From assembly GCF_026805325.1 (NCBI RefSeq), contig NZ_JAPRAT010000025.1:1-57290 (forward strand): a DNA stretch of 57,290 nucleotides, given 5' to 3'. Shown here piece by piece: positions 8,194 to 16,227 of this stretch. How positions within the stretch are numbered: position 1 is the first letter of the stretch; each line of letters begins with the position of its first letter. The notes beneath the pieces were generated by a model. The model was not told the DNA's origin. It made no database searches and saw nothing but the letters and a program-made list of their open reading frames with translations. Both the position numbers and the translations under genes were made by a program. The DNA comes from Natronobacillus azotifigens. Lineage in GTDB: Bacteria > Bacillota > Bacilli > Bacillales > Amphibacillaceae.

Positions 8194-9336
8194 TTAATCA
8201 AGAAACCAAGTGATCGTATCAATGACCACCTCAAGGTCTTGAACGGATTCTTCTAGATTAAAATACGTGTAATCGAATTTCCCGGTTTCCCCTGGATACA
8301 GAGTTGTAGGATATACATATGTTTCATTTGTTTCGATTTGCTCATCTGTACTATTTTCAATATGATAACTTATCGCAATCGTATGGATAGGAACAGTGGC
8401 TACACTTTTTATTTCTCCAGCAACAATAATATTTCCTCGACTATTTTCGCTGACTTCTATGTCAATCAGTTCAATTGCATCATTCAGATTTATTTCTTGT
8501 TCCGCTTGATAGGCACTCACGGCTTGTTCCATTCTTTCTTCTTGCGCTGTCTCAAAGGCTGTTTTTTCATTAGCAATGGAAGTGCTTAAACTAGCAAGTT
8601 TTTCTGAATTGGGTACATAATAAAGGCCATTTTCCACGAGTTCTAAAGCTTTAGAGAATTGCTTTTCTCTAGCTAGTTTGTTTGCTTCAGAGGACGTGTG
8701 CGCGACAATTTGTTCCCGAATCGAACTGGCTATTTCAAATGCTTCAGGATCTTGTATTCCTTCCGCTTCCCATAGAATGGGAGGAAGAGATTTCAAGTTT
8801 GAGGTGTTGTTTAGTTTTTCCTTTACAATCTCTAATTGAATTGCCGTCCTATCACGGACTAGTTTGTCTTGAAATAAGTCAACAGCTTCACCAGTATACG
8901 CTTGTAATTCATTTATTGTTTGATTGATTTTTTGTAGGAGTAATTGGTGGTCATCTTCTTGCTTCATTAATTCTTCGTGTGATAGAGCAATTTTACTAAA
9001 ATGATGCAAATCAATTGCGGAAGAAAAGTGTTCATGTAAAGAGATGGCGTTTTCCAATTCTTCAAAGGCAAGTTCGTATTCTTGATTAATAAGATGATCT
9101 TCAGCGTTATGATAAGCACTTGTTGCAAGATTCATTCGACTATTTAGGTAAAATTGAATTCCAATGCTAATTAATAGTGCAAACACGATGATAGATAACG
9201 GAAGGAGTAACAGTTTCACATTGGTTTTCCGTGAGACTTTTCGTTGATCAAAATCGCTTGGCAATTCCTCTCCGCAACATACACAAAATAACTCGTCATT
9301 TTTTACTTTATTCCCACAATATGGACAAAATGCCAT
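8194..9336 (-). CDS. Zinc-ribbon membrane protein with extracytoplasmic helical and beta domains
   Basis: A 380-residue protein with an N-terminal double-zinc ribbon (CPYC at 4-7 and CVCC at 18-21), one transmembrane helix at about 42-62, a long helical region with tetratricopeptide-like character (residues 65-275), and a C-terminal beta domain of about 90 residues resembling FxLYD-type domains (VAGEIKSVATVPIHTIAISY). The layout resembles TcaA/YvbJ-like zinc-ribbon proteins of Bacillales, but identity is uncertain. I chose the ATG at 9336 (ribosome site GGTGA) because it puts the CPYC ribbon at the N-terminus; an upstream in-frame ATG at 9372 would overlap the signal peptidase gene. Confidence 0.75.
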   Translation of the reverse strand: MAFCPYCGNKVKNDELFCVCCGEELPSDFDQRKVSRKTNVKLLLLPLSIIVFALLISIGIQFYLNSRMNLATSAYHNAEDHLINQEYELAFEELENAISLHEHFSSAIDLHHFSKIALSHEELMKQEDDHQLLLQKINQTINELQAYTGEAVDLFQDKLVRDRTAIQLEIVKEKLNNTSNLKSLPPILWEAEGIQDPEAFEIASSIREQIVAHTSSEANKLAREKQFSKALELVENGLYYVPNSEKLASLSTSIANEKTAFETAQEERMEQAVSAYQAEQEINLNDAIELIDIEVSENSRGNIIVAGEIKSVATVPIHTIAISYHIENSTDEQIETNETYVYPTTLYPGETGKFDYTYFNLEESVQDLEVVIDTITWFLD

Positions 9337-9364
9337 TGTATTCACCTGCCTTAGAAGTGGAGTT

Positions 9365-9886
9365 TTATTCAATTACCGCCCAATCAACAAGTGGCTGAAT
9401 GATAAATTCTGCTCTGCCAATAATGTTTTTTTTGGAGACAAAGCCGAGACTATTACGACTATCCCTAGAATTTCTGCGATTATCACCAATAACGTAATAA
9501 TATCCATCAGGTATTTTGATCGGATTAACATCATGAGTGCGAAAACTTTGTGCATCAGTAATAAACGTTTGTTGATAGGGAATACCATCAATATAAAGTT
9601 GCTGATTAATGATGGAAATGGTTTCACCAGGTAATCCAATAATGCGTTTGATATAAACTTTTTCATCACGATCAATAACGATTACTTCCCCGCGACTTGG
9701 TTCATTAAAGGAATATATTAATGTGTTTGTAATGATTTTTTGATTGTTTTTTATTGTAGGGAACATGCTGTCACCGACAACAACTGCTGTTGAAAAGACG
9801 AAAGACCGCATTAAAATATAAATGATAAGAATCAGTATTAATACTTTTCCAACTTTTAAGAGTTTGTTATGAGGTTTCTCAAACAT
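9365..9886 (-). CDS. Type I signal peptidase
   Basis: Membrane-bound leader peptidase, 173 residues, of the short SipS/SipT class found in Gram-positive bacteria. An N-terminal helix (14-33) is followed by the catalytic serine, Ser40 in VGDSMFPT, and the general base Lys80 in YIKRIIGLPGE; box E is GDNRRNSRDSR. It heads a minus-strand operon and is followed 28 bp later by the zinc-ribbon gene. Linkage to a dedicated protease and lipoprotein suggests a specialised copy; the organism very likely has other signal peptidases. No sip letter can be assigned. Confidence 0.92.
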   Translation of the reverse strand: MFEKPHNKLLKVGKVLILILIIYILMRSFVFSTAVVVGDSMFPTIKNNQKIITNTLIYSFNEPSRGEVIVIDRDEKVYIKRIIGLPGETISIINQQLYIDGIPYQQTFITDAQSFRTHDVNPIKIPDGYYYVIGDNRRNSRDSRNSLGFVSKKNIIGRAEFIIQPLVDWAVIE

Positions 9887-10077
9887 CTATTTCTGTCCTC
9901 TCTACCGTAAATCACAAGTTTCTATCGTACATGTCCTATTTTAACACAGTCTTTCAATAAATGTTGTTAAGAATACTTCATGTCTACATTTGATAAAAGT
10001 TCGAAAGTAGTTTACTATAATCTATGTAAGTATAGTATATTCGTTGATGAAAAATGCGACAACAGGAGGTAACTCAC

Positions 10078-10245
10078 TTGACAAGTGAAAAAGCGCATTA
10101 TTTACTTATCGAAATCGAACAATTAAGACAGAAACTAGTTAATATTGTTAGGATCAGCGGTTTTACAAGTGAAGAGTCTATTATTATTAGTCAAGAATTA
10201 GATATATTATTAAATGAATTTGAAGAGATAGAAAGAAACAAGTAG
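10078..10245 (+). CDS. Spo0E-like aspartyl-phosphate phosphatase
   Basis: A 55-residue protein made of two helices with the Spo0E family signature SQELDILLNEFEE in the second helix. Members dephosphorylate Spo0A~P and delay sporulation. An ATG in frame at 10054 exists, but a perfect GGAGGT at 10065-10070 sits 7 bases before TTG 10078, so translation from TTG is far more likely. The gene is monocistronic and ends in a very strong terminator that overlaps its last codons. Whether it acts on Spo0A or another regulator cannot be told. Confidence 0.85.
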   Translation: MTSEKAHYLLIEIEQLRQKLVNIVRISGFTSEESIIISQELDILLNEFEEIERNK

Positions 10246-10276
10246 AGGCGAATATTTCGCTTCTACTTGTTTCTTT
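10233..10276. terminator. Strong terminator overlapping the spo0E-like stop codon
   Basis: AAGAAACAAGTAGA pairs with TCTACTTGTTTCTT, with GCGAA/TTCGC extending the stem, followed by T7. The stop codon TAG lies within the stem. The A-rich left side lets it also work on the minus strand. Confidence 0.88.
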
Positions 10277-10320
10277 TTTTGTAAGATAGGAAAAATTTAA
10301 CACACACTTTTATTCCTTTT

Positions 10321-11475
10321 TCACCTTTTTGATCTTTGTAAATAATCTTCTAGACGATTAAGTCCTTCCGTTAATGTTTCGAGACTATAAGCATAAGAGA
10401 GACGTATATAGCCCTCCCCAAAGGATCCAAAGGCATCACCTGGAACTAACGCTAGTCCTACGGTGTTTACCAACTCTAGGGCGAGGTCAAAAGATGATAA
10501 TTCACTGTTTATTTTAAAGAAAAAATAAAATGCGCCATCAGGCTTAATTACTTCTAACCCCATCTTTTTAAGACGTTGATAAACGTAGTCTCTCCGTTCT
10601 AAATAAGCTTGTTTCATTGGAATAGGATCGTCTTTTCCATTAGTTATAGCAGCGAGTGCTGCGTGTTGACTAATGGATGTAGCACACGAAACATTGTATT
10701 GATGCACCTTCGTTAAATGTGGTGCTAACCATTGAGGGGCTAATAAAAATCCGATTCTCCAGCCAGTCATTGCATGTGATTTTGACAAGCCATTAATAAC
10801 AATGGTTTTTTCTTTGATTTCTTCAATTCGTGCCATGGAGAAGTGATCTTCATGATAAGTTAAAGCACTATATATTTCGTCTGTAATAATAAAAATATGA
10901 TGCTTTTTTAAAACATCTGATAGTCCACGTAGTTCTGTTTCGGTTAATGACACTCCTGTTGGATTCGAGGGATAAGGTATGATCACGCATTTCGTTTTCG
11001 GTGTAATATGCTTTTCTAATTGATCTACAGTTAACTTGAAATTATCATTACTTGTGTCAATGTAAGTTGCTTTTCCCCCAGCTAACTCAATCAGAGGCTG
11101 ATAACCAGGGTAAACAGGTCCGGGTAACAGTACTTCATCACCTGCATTGAGAAGTGTTCGTAATGTTATATCAATCGCTTGTGATGCTCCAACAGTTATA
11201 AGAACTTGTTCAGGTTTGTAGTCCAATTGATATAATTCTTTTACGTATTCGCTAACCGCATTACGAAGTGGCAATATACCGGCATTAGGAGTATAGCTCG
11301 TATGATTATCTTGAATTGCATGAATTGCAGTTTGTTTTACATGTTCTGGTGTGAAGAAATCTGGTTGTCCAATTGTTAGAGATAGAATATCATTTTTTTC
11401 ATTTACAAGGTTGAAAAATTTCCGAATTCCCGAAATCTCAATATTCTTAACTCTCGTGTTGATAAGATGTTCCAA
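10321..11475 (-). CDS. patA: PLP aminotransferase PatA (N-acetyl-diaminopimelate aminotransferase)
   Basis: Fold-type I aminotransferase, 384 residues. In B. subtilis PatA is assigned to the transamination step of the acetylase branch of diaminopimelate/lysine synthesis. The PLP lysine is in NGLSKSHAMTGWRIG; other family blocks are PYPSNPTGVSL, ITDEIYSAL and the C-terminal IRLSYAYS. The ATG at 11475 is close to AGGAGGTAC. The neighbours dapH and dapL, on the opposite strand 2 kb away, encode the steps just before and after it, which supports the assignment. Confidence 0.88.
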   Translation of the reverse strand: MEHLINTRVKNIEISGIRKFFNLVNEKNDILSLTIGQPDFFTPEHVKQTAIHAIQDNHTSYTPNAGILPLRNAVSEYVKELYQLDYKPEQVLITVGASQAIDITLRTLLNAGDEVLLPGPVYPGYQPLIELAGGKATYIDTSNDNFKLTVDQLEKHITPKTKCVIIPYPSNPTGVSLTETELRGLSDVLKKHHIFIITDEIYSALTYHEDHFSMARIEEIKEKTIVINGLSKSHAMTGWRIGFLLAPQWLAPHLTKVHQYNVSCATSISQHAALAAITNGKDDPIPMKQAYLERRDYVYQRLKKMGLEVIKPDGAFYFFFKINSELSSFDLALELVNTVGLALVPGDAFGSFGEGYIRLSYAYSLETLTEGLNRLEDYLQRSKR

Positions 11476-11587
11476 TGTTGTACCTCCTATAGTATATATT
11501 TACAACCAAAAAATTGGATGGATGAATAAGAATAAAAAAATAGGGCAAAGCTAGTTTTCAACAAAAAAGAAAATAAGGAGGGATCAT

Positions 11588-11968
11588 ATGAACACCATCC
11601 ATGTTTTATTAAGTTGGATAAAAAAAGATCAACTAATTTCTTTAGGTCTATCTGATCAACAATTTGACTTTATTTTAGCATTTTTTTTACTTATTATGCT
11701 TTACATTATCGTTAAGCCGATTATAACGATATTGATACGATTGAAGTGGTACCATCTTTCGGCATATGTAATAACGATGTTGTTGTTTAGTAATTTTATA
11801 AGTCTTTATCGATTGAATCAGATGCGGTCTTTATCAGAATCCAGCCTACTTATTGATAATATGTCATTGTTTTTGTCTATTTTCACCCTGGGTGTTGCTA
11901 TAAGTCTGTTCATTATTGCAGAAAGAATTCTTTCCTATTTCAAGTTAGTGAAAAAACAATCAAATTAG
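11588..11968 (+). CDS. Small hypothetical membrane protein, three helices
   Basis: I do not recognise a family. The 126-residue product has three predicted membrane segments (about residues 27-50, 57-76 and 92-113) joined by short loops, with a basic C-terminal tail (LVKKQSN). The ATG at 11588 has AAGGAGGGATCAT ahead. It is transcribed away from patA and its TAG stop codon directly abuts the stop codon of convergent ykyB, with no base between them. Confidence 0.72.
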   Translation: MNTIHVLLSWIKKDQLISLGLSDQQFDFILAFFLLIMLYIIVKPIITILIRLKWYHLSAYVITMLLFSNFISLYRLNQMRSLSESSLLIDNMSLFLSIFTLGVAISLFIIAERILSYFKLVKKQSN

Positions 11969-12439
11969 TTATCTTCGATGATTTTTTTTATAGTAAGAAT
12001 AATTCCATTTCCCTAAAGATGAAGGAGTGAAATAGGAAGAATTTGATTTCCGTTCTTTTGGAAAGGGGATGTCTAAATAGCTACATATGATTTTTTTTGC
12101 ATGTCTTAAAGACATTTTTGTTTTGGGATTTCGATAGTTTTGATCAAGATTTCCTAAATGCTTTACTTTTTTGAAATCCTCTTTCTTAGGCGGTATATGA
12201 AAATAATAATCCCCCACTTGAACAAGTAGTGTGGAATGTTGTCTACTTAATTTAGGTTGTTCTGAGAAATGTAACCCAACTTTTTCAGCTATATGGTTTT
12301 CAAGTAATCTATTGATAGCTTGTTTCTTCATATCATATAACTCTTTAGGATTTAGCGCTGTTTTCGCATGTCGATTGATAATATATATCGCTTGTGCAAT
12401 TTCGTCAATCTCTTTAATTCTCTCTTTATTCATGAACAC
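11969..12439 (-). CDS. ykyB: YkyB family protein
   Basis: A 156-residue cytosolic protein of unknown function, matching the YkyB family by the block IAQAIYIINRHAKTA near the N-terminus, LLVQVGDYYFHIPPKKEDF in the centre and YRNPKTKMSLRHAKKII toward the end. In B. subtilis ykyB also lies close to patA. ORF start could be the ATG 6 bases later (MNKERIK), which is nearer a GGAGAAGTG site; the difference is two residues. Confidence 0.85.
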   Translation of the reverse strand: MFMNKERIKEIDEIAQAIYIINRHAKTALNPKELYDMKKQAINRLLENHIAEKVGLHFSEQPKLSRQHSTLLVQVGDYYFHIPPKKEDFKKVKHLGNLDQNYRNPKTKMSLRHAKKIICSYLDIPFPKERKSNSSYFTPSSLGKWNYSYYKKNHRR

Positions 12440-12861
12440 TTCTCCTCTCTATAACAGTGAGCACAAAAATTAATATCTATTTTACACTATCATCCTACAC
12501 AATATTTTACCATTGATTATAAAGTAAAACTATATCTCTTCATGATTTTCTCCCGTAGTAACTATTGATTAGACCCCAAATTTAAAAGAAAAAGTATATT
12601 CAAGTTATTTAAGTTAGAGTACATGATTTTATTATTCTGAAGGTTTCAAGCCCTTTAGGAATAACAATAACTGGGCGAACAACTAAAGTTTTTGACTGGT
12701 GAAGTTCCGGTACTCATGAACAATCGTAGTCAGAAAAAAATACAATTTACGTATGACCACAGGTGAAAAAGATTTGTTCTAGGCATCGTTTATGGTAATA
12801 TATAATAGAGATGTGTAACGTGAAAATACTCCTCAACTGCTTGTTAAGGAGAGTGTACAAG
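12440..12861. other. 422-bp intergenic region with relic of repeat A
   Basis: Around 12600-12705 there is a badly decayed repeat-A copy (CTGAAGGTTTCAAG.CCTTTAGGAATAACAATAACTGGG and a GAAGTTCC end). A TATAAT at 12801-12806 may be the -10 box for darB, but no good -35 box stands at the right distance. No gene seen. Confidence 0.5.
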
Positions 12862-13332
12862 ATGGAAGAAATAAAAGAGTTACCGTTATTAGAAATTACG
12901 GCTGAATCATTAATGATTTCATCAGAAAAAGTTGCGCATGTTCAAATGAATAATCCATTGGAACATGCGTTGTTAATATTAGTTAAATCAGGATATTCGG
13001 CTGTACCTGTACTTGATATATCATACAAATTCCAGGGCGTTATAGGGAAAAACCTCATACTTGATAAAATATTAGGCTTAGAGCGATTTGAGATGGAACG
13101 TTTATCAGAAGTGCGAGTAAATGATGTTGTGAATCAAGAGATACCATGCTTGAAAAAGTCAGATAATTTTTTATCCTGTTTAAAATCAGTGATTGATTAT
13201 CCCTTTGTCTGTGTGGTCGATCAAGAAGGATATTTTGATGGAATTGTGACAAGACGAGCAGTATTAAAGCAGTTGAATAAATACATTCACGTTAAGAAAT
13301 CATTATTCAATGAAATAATTGATGATAAGTAA
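12862..13332 (+). CDS. darB: c-di-AMP-binding CBS protein DarB (CbpB/YkuL)
   Basis: A 156-residue protein of two CBS domains, the same size and position as YkuL/DarB of B. subtilis. DarB binds cyclic di-AMP; its unbound form interacts with the (p)ppGpp enzyme Rel and with pyruvate carboxylase. CBS1 covers roughly residues 15-75 (AVPVLDISYKFQGVIGKNLI) and CBS2 residues 85-145 (VVDQEGYFDGIVTRRAVLKQL). AAGGAGAG at 12846-12853 selects the ATG at 12862 rather than an upstream in-frame ATG. It precedes dapH by 73 bp. Confidence 0.85.
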   Translation: MEEIKELPLLEITAESLMISSEKVAHVQMNNPLEHALLILVKSGYSAVPVLDISYKFQGVIGKNLILDKILGLERFEMERLSEVRVNDVVNQEIPCLKKSDNFLSCLKSVIDYPFVCVVDQEGYFDGIVTRRAVLKQLNKYIHVKKSLFNEIIDDK

Positions 13333-13405
13333 GGTATACTACTTGTCATTAGTAAGAACAATTTGATAAAGTTAGACGTACTATTTTTTTAGGGGGAAGA
13401 CAAAG

Positions 13406-14128
13406 ATGAAAATGATGGATGCAAACGAAATAATTTCATTTATTTCAAACAGTGAAAAATCAACACCAGTTAAGGTTTATGTAAAAGGTGAAAACTTAGA
13501 TCAAATCGATTTTGGTTCAAGTATTCAAGCGTTTGTCCAGTCTACTACTGGTGTTTTATTTGGTGAATGGAAAGTAGTCAAAGAAGCATTAGCTACATAT
13601 GAAGAGAAAATCGCTGATTATGTTGTGGAAAATGATCGTAGAAATTCTGCGATTCCAACGTTAGACTTAAAAGAGATAAATGCCCGAATTGAACCAGGTG
13701 CCGTGATTAGAGATCAGGTCGAAATTGGTGATAATGCGGTAATTATGATGGGTTCAATGATTAATATTGGAGCTGTAATTGGTGCAGGGACAATGATTGA
13801 TATGAACGCTACCCTAGGTGGGCGAGCAACCGTAGGAAAGAATTGTCATATTGGTGCAGGAGCTGTGTTGGCTGGTGTTATTGAGCCACCATCCGCCAAG
13901 CCAGTTATCGTGGAAGATGATGTAGTAGTTGGTGCCAACGCAGTAGTGTTAGAAGGTGTAACAATTGGTAAAGGTGCTGTTGTTGCAGCGGGAGCAATTG
14001 TAACAAAAGATGTCCCAGAGAATACTGTTGTTGCAGGAGCACCAGCTAAAGTTATTAAAGAGATTGATGATCAAACGAAATCAAAAACAGAAATCATGCA
14101 AGCGTTACGTAACTTAGGAGCAGAATAA
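13406..14128 (+). CDS. dapH: 2,3,4,5-tetrahydrodipicolinate N-acetyltransferase DapH
   Basis: Transfers an acetyl group from acetyl-CoA to tetrahydrodipicolinate, the committed step of the acetylase diaminopimelate pathway. The 240-residue protein has a DapH N-terminal domain (1-90) and then a left-handed beta-helix built from hexapeptide repeats ([22 protein letters not shown]... through [17 protein letters not shown]), ending in [10 protein letters not shown]. The ATG at 13406 follows AGGGGGAAGAC. It is followed by a terminator and then dapL; the terminator between them could give unequal expression. Confidence 0.95.
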   Translation: MKMMDANEIISFISNSEKSTPVKVYVKGENLDQIDFGSSIQAFVQSTTGVLFGEWKVVKEALATYEEKIADYVVENDRRNSAIPTLDLKEINARIEPGAVIRDQVEIGDNAVIMMGSMINIGAVIGAGTMIDMNATLGGRATVGKNCHIGAGAVLAGVIEPPSAKPVIVEDDVVVGANAVVLEGVTIGKGAVVAAGAIVTKDVPENTVVAGAPAKVIKEIDDQTKSKTEIMQALRNLGAE

Positions 14129-14198
14129 AGGCGTAAGAGTGAATACAGTTAGAATTAATAATGGACATCAGTAAGTTCTACATTAATTAAGGTTAACG

Positions 14199-14227
14199 AA
14201 AGCAGGGGAGCAAATCTCCTGCTTTTT
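14199..14227 (+). terminator. Terminator/attenuator between dapH and dapL
   Basis: AAAGCAGGGGAG and CTCCTGCTTT form a stem followed by TT. It stands 70 bp after dapH and 35 bp before dapL, so it separates two genes of one pathway. Confidence 0.72.
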
Positions 14228-14261
14228 CCTGTAAATATATAAGAGGGGCAGAGGATGTTTA

Positions 14262-15389
14262 ATGGACTTAAACCGATTAAGTAAAATCAGACAGGATTTA
14301 CATCAAATTCCTGAATTGGGTTTTCAAGAGAAAAAAACGCAAACATATTTGCTAACAGTTTTAAAAAAATTACCTCAAGAACACCTAAAAATCGAAACGT
14401 GGCGTACGGGTATTCTTGTTAAAGTTATCGGAAATAACTCGAAACGTGTAATTGGTTTTCGAGCAGACATGGATGGATTGCCTATCCAAGAAAATACTGG
14501 GCTTTCTTATCAATCGAAACATGAGGGGTACATGCATGCATGTGGACATGATTTTCATATGACAATCGCATTAGGAGCTTTGTTTCAATTGGCTAGTCAA
14601 CCAATTGATGATGACGTTGTGTTTATCTTTCAACCGGCAGAGGAAGGGCCTGGAGGTGCTTTGCCAATGTTGGAATCAGAACTGTTTGCTGAATTTCGTC
14701 CGGATTATATCTTTGCTCTGCATATTTCACCTGAGCTCCCTGTAGGCATAGTCTCTAGTAGGGCGGGCCTATTATTTGCCAATACGAGTGAATTATTTCT
14801 TGATTTTAAAGGGAAAGGTGGACATGCAGCCTATCCTCATATGACAGATGATATGGTTGTGGCTGCCAGTACTTTTGTTTCACAACTTCAACAAATTGTC
14901 AGCCGGAGAGTCGATCCAATTGAGAGTGCTGTGGTTACAATTGGAAAAATAACTGGAGGAACAGTTCAAAATGTAATCGCGGAGCATGCTCGGATAGAAG
15001 GGACGATCCGAACCGCTAATGCGTCAACAATAAATAAAATCAAAACAGAAATAGAGTTATTTGTGAAAGGTTTTGAGCAAAGTCATCATTGCGAAATATC
15101 CATTGATTATGGTTCGAATTACTATCAAGTATATAATACCAAGGCGTATGTTGATCAATTTAAGCAAATTATACAAAGTTCCGGGAAAGCAAAGTGGTTA
15201 GAGGCTAGTGCAGCGATGACTGGTGAAGATTTTGGTTATTTCTTGCGTGACATTCCAGGATTCATGTTTTGGTTGGGGGTTGATTCCGCTTATGGTTTAC
15301 ACCACAGTAAATTAAATCCAAATGAATCTGCGCTTGAGGTGGGAATGCATGTGGTTGAACAAACGATTCGCGAACTTAAATTTGTATAA
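14262..15389 (+). CDS. dapL: N-acetyldiaminopimelate deacetylase DapL
   Basis: M20-family metallohydrolase that removes acetate from N-acetyl-diaminopimelate to yield LL-diaminopimelate. The 375-residue protein has the metal-binding blocks [37 protein letters not shown] and a final HHSKLNP, with the dimerisation domain inserted in the middle ([10 protein letters not shown]). The ATG at 14262 is preceded by GAGGGGCAGAGG. It pairs with dapH upstream and patA on the other strand. Confidence 0.93.
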   Translation: MDLNRLSKIRQDLHQIPELGFQEKKTQTYLLTVLKKLPQEHLKIETWRTGILVKVIGNNSKRVIGFRADMDGLPIQENTGLSYQSKHEGYMHACGHDFHMTIALGALFQLASQPIDDDVVFIFQPAEEGPGGALPMLESELFAEFRPDYIFALHISPELPVGIVSSRAGLLFANTSELFLDFKGKGGHAAYPHMTDDMVVAASTFVSQLQQIVSRRVDPIESAVVTIGKITGGTVQNVIAEHARIEGTIRTANASTINKIKTEIELFVKGFEQSHHCEISIDYGSNYYQVYNTKAYVDQFKQIIQSSGKAKWLEASAAMTGEDFGYFLRDIPGFMFWLGVDSAYGLHHSKLNPNESALEVGMHVVEQTIRELKFV

Positions 15390-15425
15390 TCATTTTCTGT
15401 CTGGTTAAAACTAGTGATGTAAGCT

Positions 15426-15584
15426 ATTTACCCTGGGGCAATCATCCGTATCAATCCCATTCATTGTACCAAGAAAAAGAAAAGTTGTTGAAATGGGAGT
15501 AACGGAGGATAGCACCTCAAATGGCTGAACGAACAATCAGTGGGGGTGAATTCGAAAAGCCCCTATGATTGAAGTTTCACTTTA
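15426..15584 (+). repeat. Repeat family A, copy 3, just upstream of ykuS
   Basis: A diverged copy: CAATCCCATTC and GAAATGGGAGTAACGGA form the first stem, then GATAGCACCTCAAATGG, ACAATCAGTGGGGG, and the end GATTGAAGTTTCACTTTA. It lacks the middle part. It ends 3 bp before the AGGAGGAATG ribosome site of ykuS, so it is transcribed with the gene unless ykuS uses an internal promoter. Confidence 0.75.
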
Positions 15585-15600
15585 CCAGGAGGAATGAGAG

Positions 15601-15843
15601 ATGAAAAAAGTAGGCGTTGAATCAACTTTGACGGACGTGACGCAGGCACTTCAACAAAAAGGGTACGAAACAGTAGAACTTAAGGAAGAGTCAGATGTGC
15701 ATTCATGTGATTGTTGTGTTATCTCTGGTCAAGATAAAAATGTAATGGGTATGCAAGATTCTAGTTATCAAGGTTCTGTAATTAATGCTGATGGCCAATC
15801 GGCTGAACAGGTATGTAAACAAGTACACAATAAAATCGATTAA
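15601..15843 (+). CDS. ykuS: UPF0180 protein YkuS
   Basis: An 80-residue cytosolic protein of the UPF0180 family, whose function is unknown. It has the family's N-terminal MKKVGVESTLTDVTQALQQK block, the CDCCVISGQDKNVMG segment with three cysteines, and the ending SAEQVCKQV. AGGAGGAATGAGAG gives a strong ribosome site for the ATG. It follows dapL as in B. subtilis, with a repeat element inserted between. Confidence 0.88.
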   Translation: MKKVGVESTLTDVTQALQQKGYETVELKEESDVHSCDCCVISGQDKNVMGMQDSSYQGSVINADGQSAEQVCKQVHNKID

Positions 15844-15883
15844 GATAAACCGTGAAGACCATCTGGTTCTTTAAAAAAACAAT

Positions 15884-16070
15884 AAGATGCTATATTTGTA
15901 AGGGGCTGATGGTGATAAGCGAACGCTGGCATATCATGCTTTAGCGTGACACTTTTCCATAAGTGAAACGGCAGATGACCATTCGTGGTCATCTGCCGTT
16001 TTAAATATGGGAAAGCAATCATCAGAACCTACTGTTATACTAGATTAATGATAAAACACCTAAAAATATC
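15884..16070 (+). repeat. Repeat family B, copy 1 with internal insertion
   Basis: Its outer parts match 48915-49045: TATATTTGTAAGGGGCTGATGGTGATAAGC at the left and ATCAGAACCTACTGTTATACTA...CACCTAAAAATATCG at the right. In the other copy these parts are joined by a short loop, making a CTGATGGT/ACCATCAG stem. Here about 95 bp, including a terminator-like hairpin, stand in that loop. Confidence 0.72.
15966..16003. terminator. Perfect UUCG-loop hairpin, bidirectional terminator
   Basis: AACGGCAGATGACCA pairs perfectly with TGGTCATCTGCCGTT around a TTCG loop, followed by TTA. It is placed between plus-strand ykuS and minus-strand ykuT and could stop both, although its T tract is short. Confidence 0.7.
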
Positions 16071-16227
16071 GAAATAAAGCTGACTTTTTTGAACTTTCTT
16101 GTCTTGTTATAAAAGCTCCTAACCCTTGGCGGCATATTAACAAAAACTAATGTTTGCTATAGTGAAATCAAGATGAACGTAGATGCTTTTATAGCACTTG
16201 CTTTCGTTTTGTTACATACAATTTGAA

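Larger units (their letters stand above)
15844..16227. other. 384-bp intergenic region made largely of repeat B
   Basis: Contains repeat B (15884-16070) interrupted by a segment carrying a strong hairpin. The remaining 150 bp toward the MscS gene hold no gene that I can support; an 18-codon ATG frame at about 16172 has no ribosome site. Confidence 0.6.

Noticed and set aside
15840..16022. 60-codon minus-strand frame after ykuS
   Set aside because: Lies within repeat B and its hairpin insertion.
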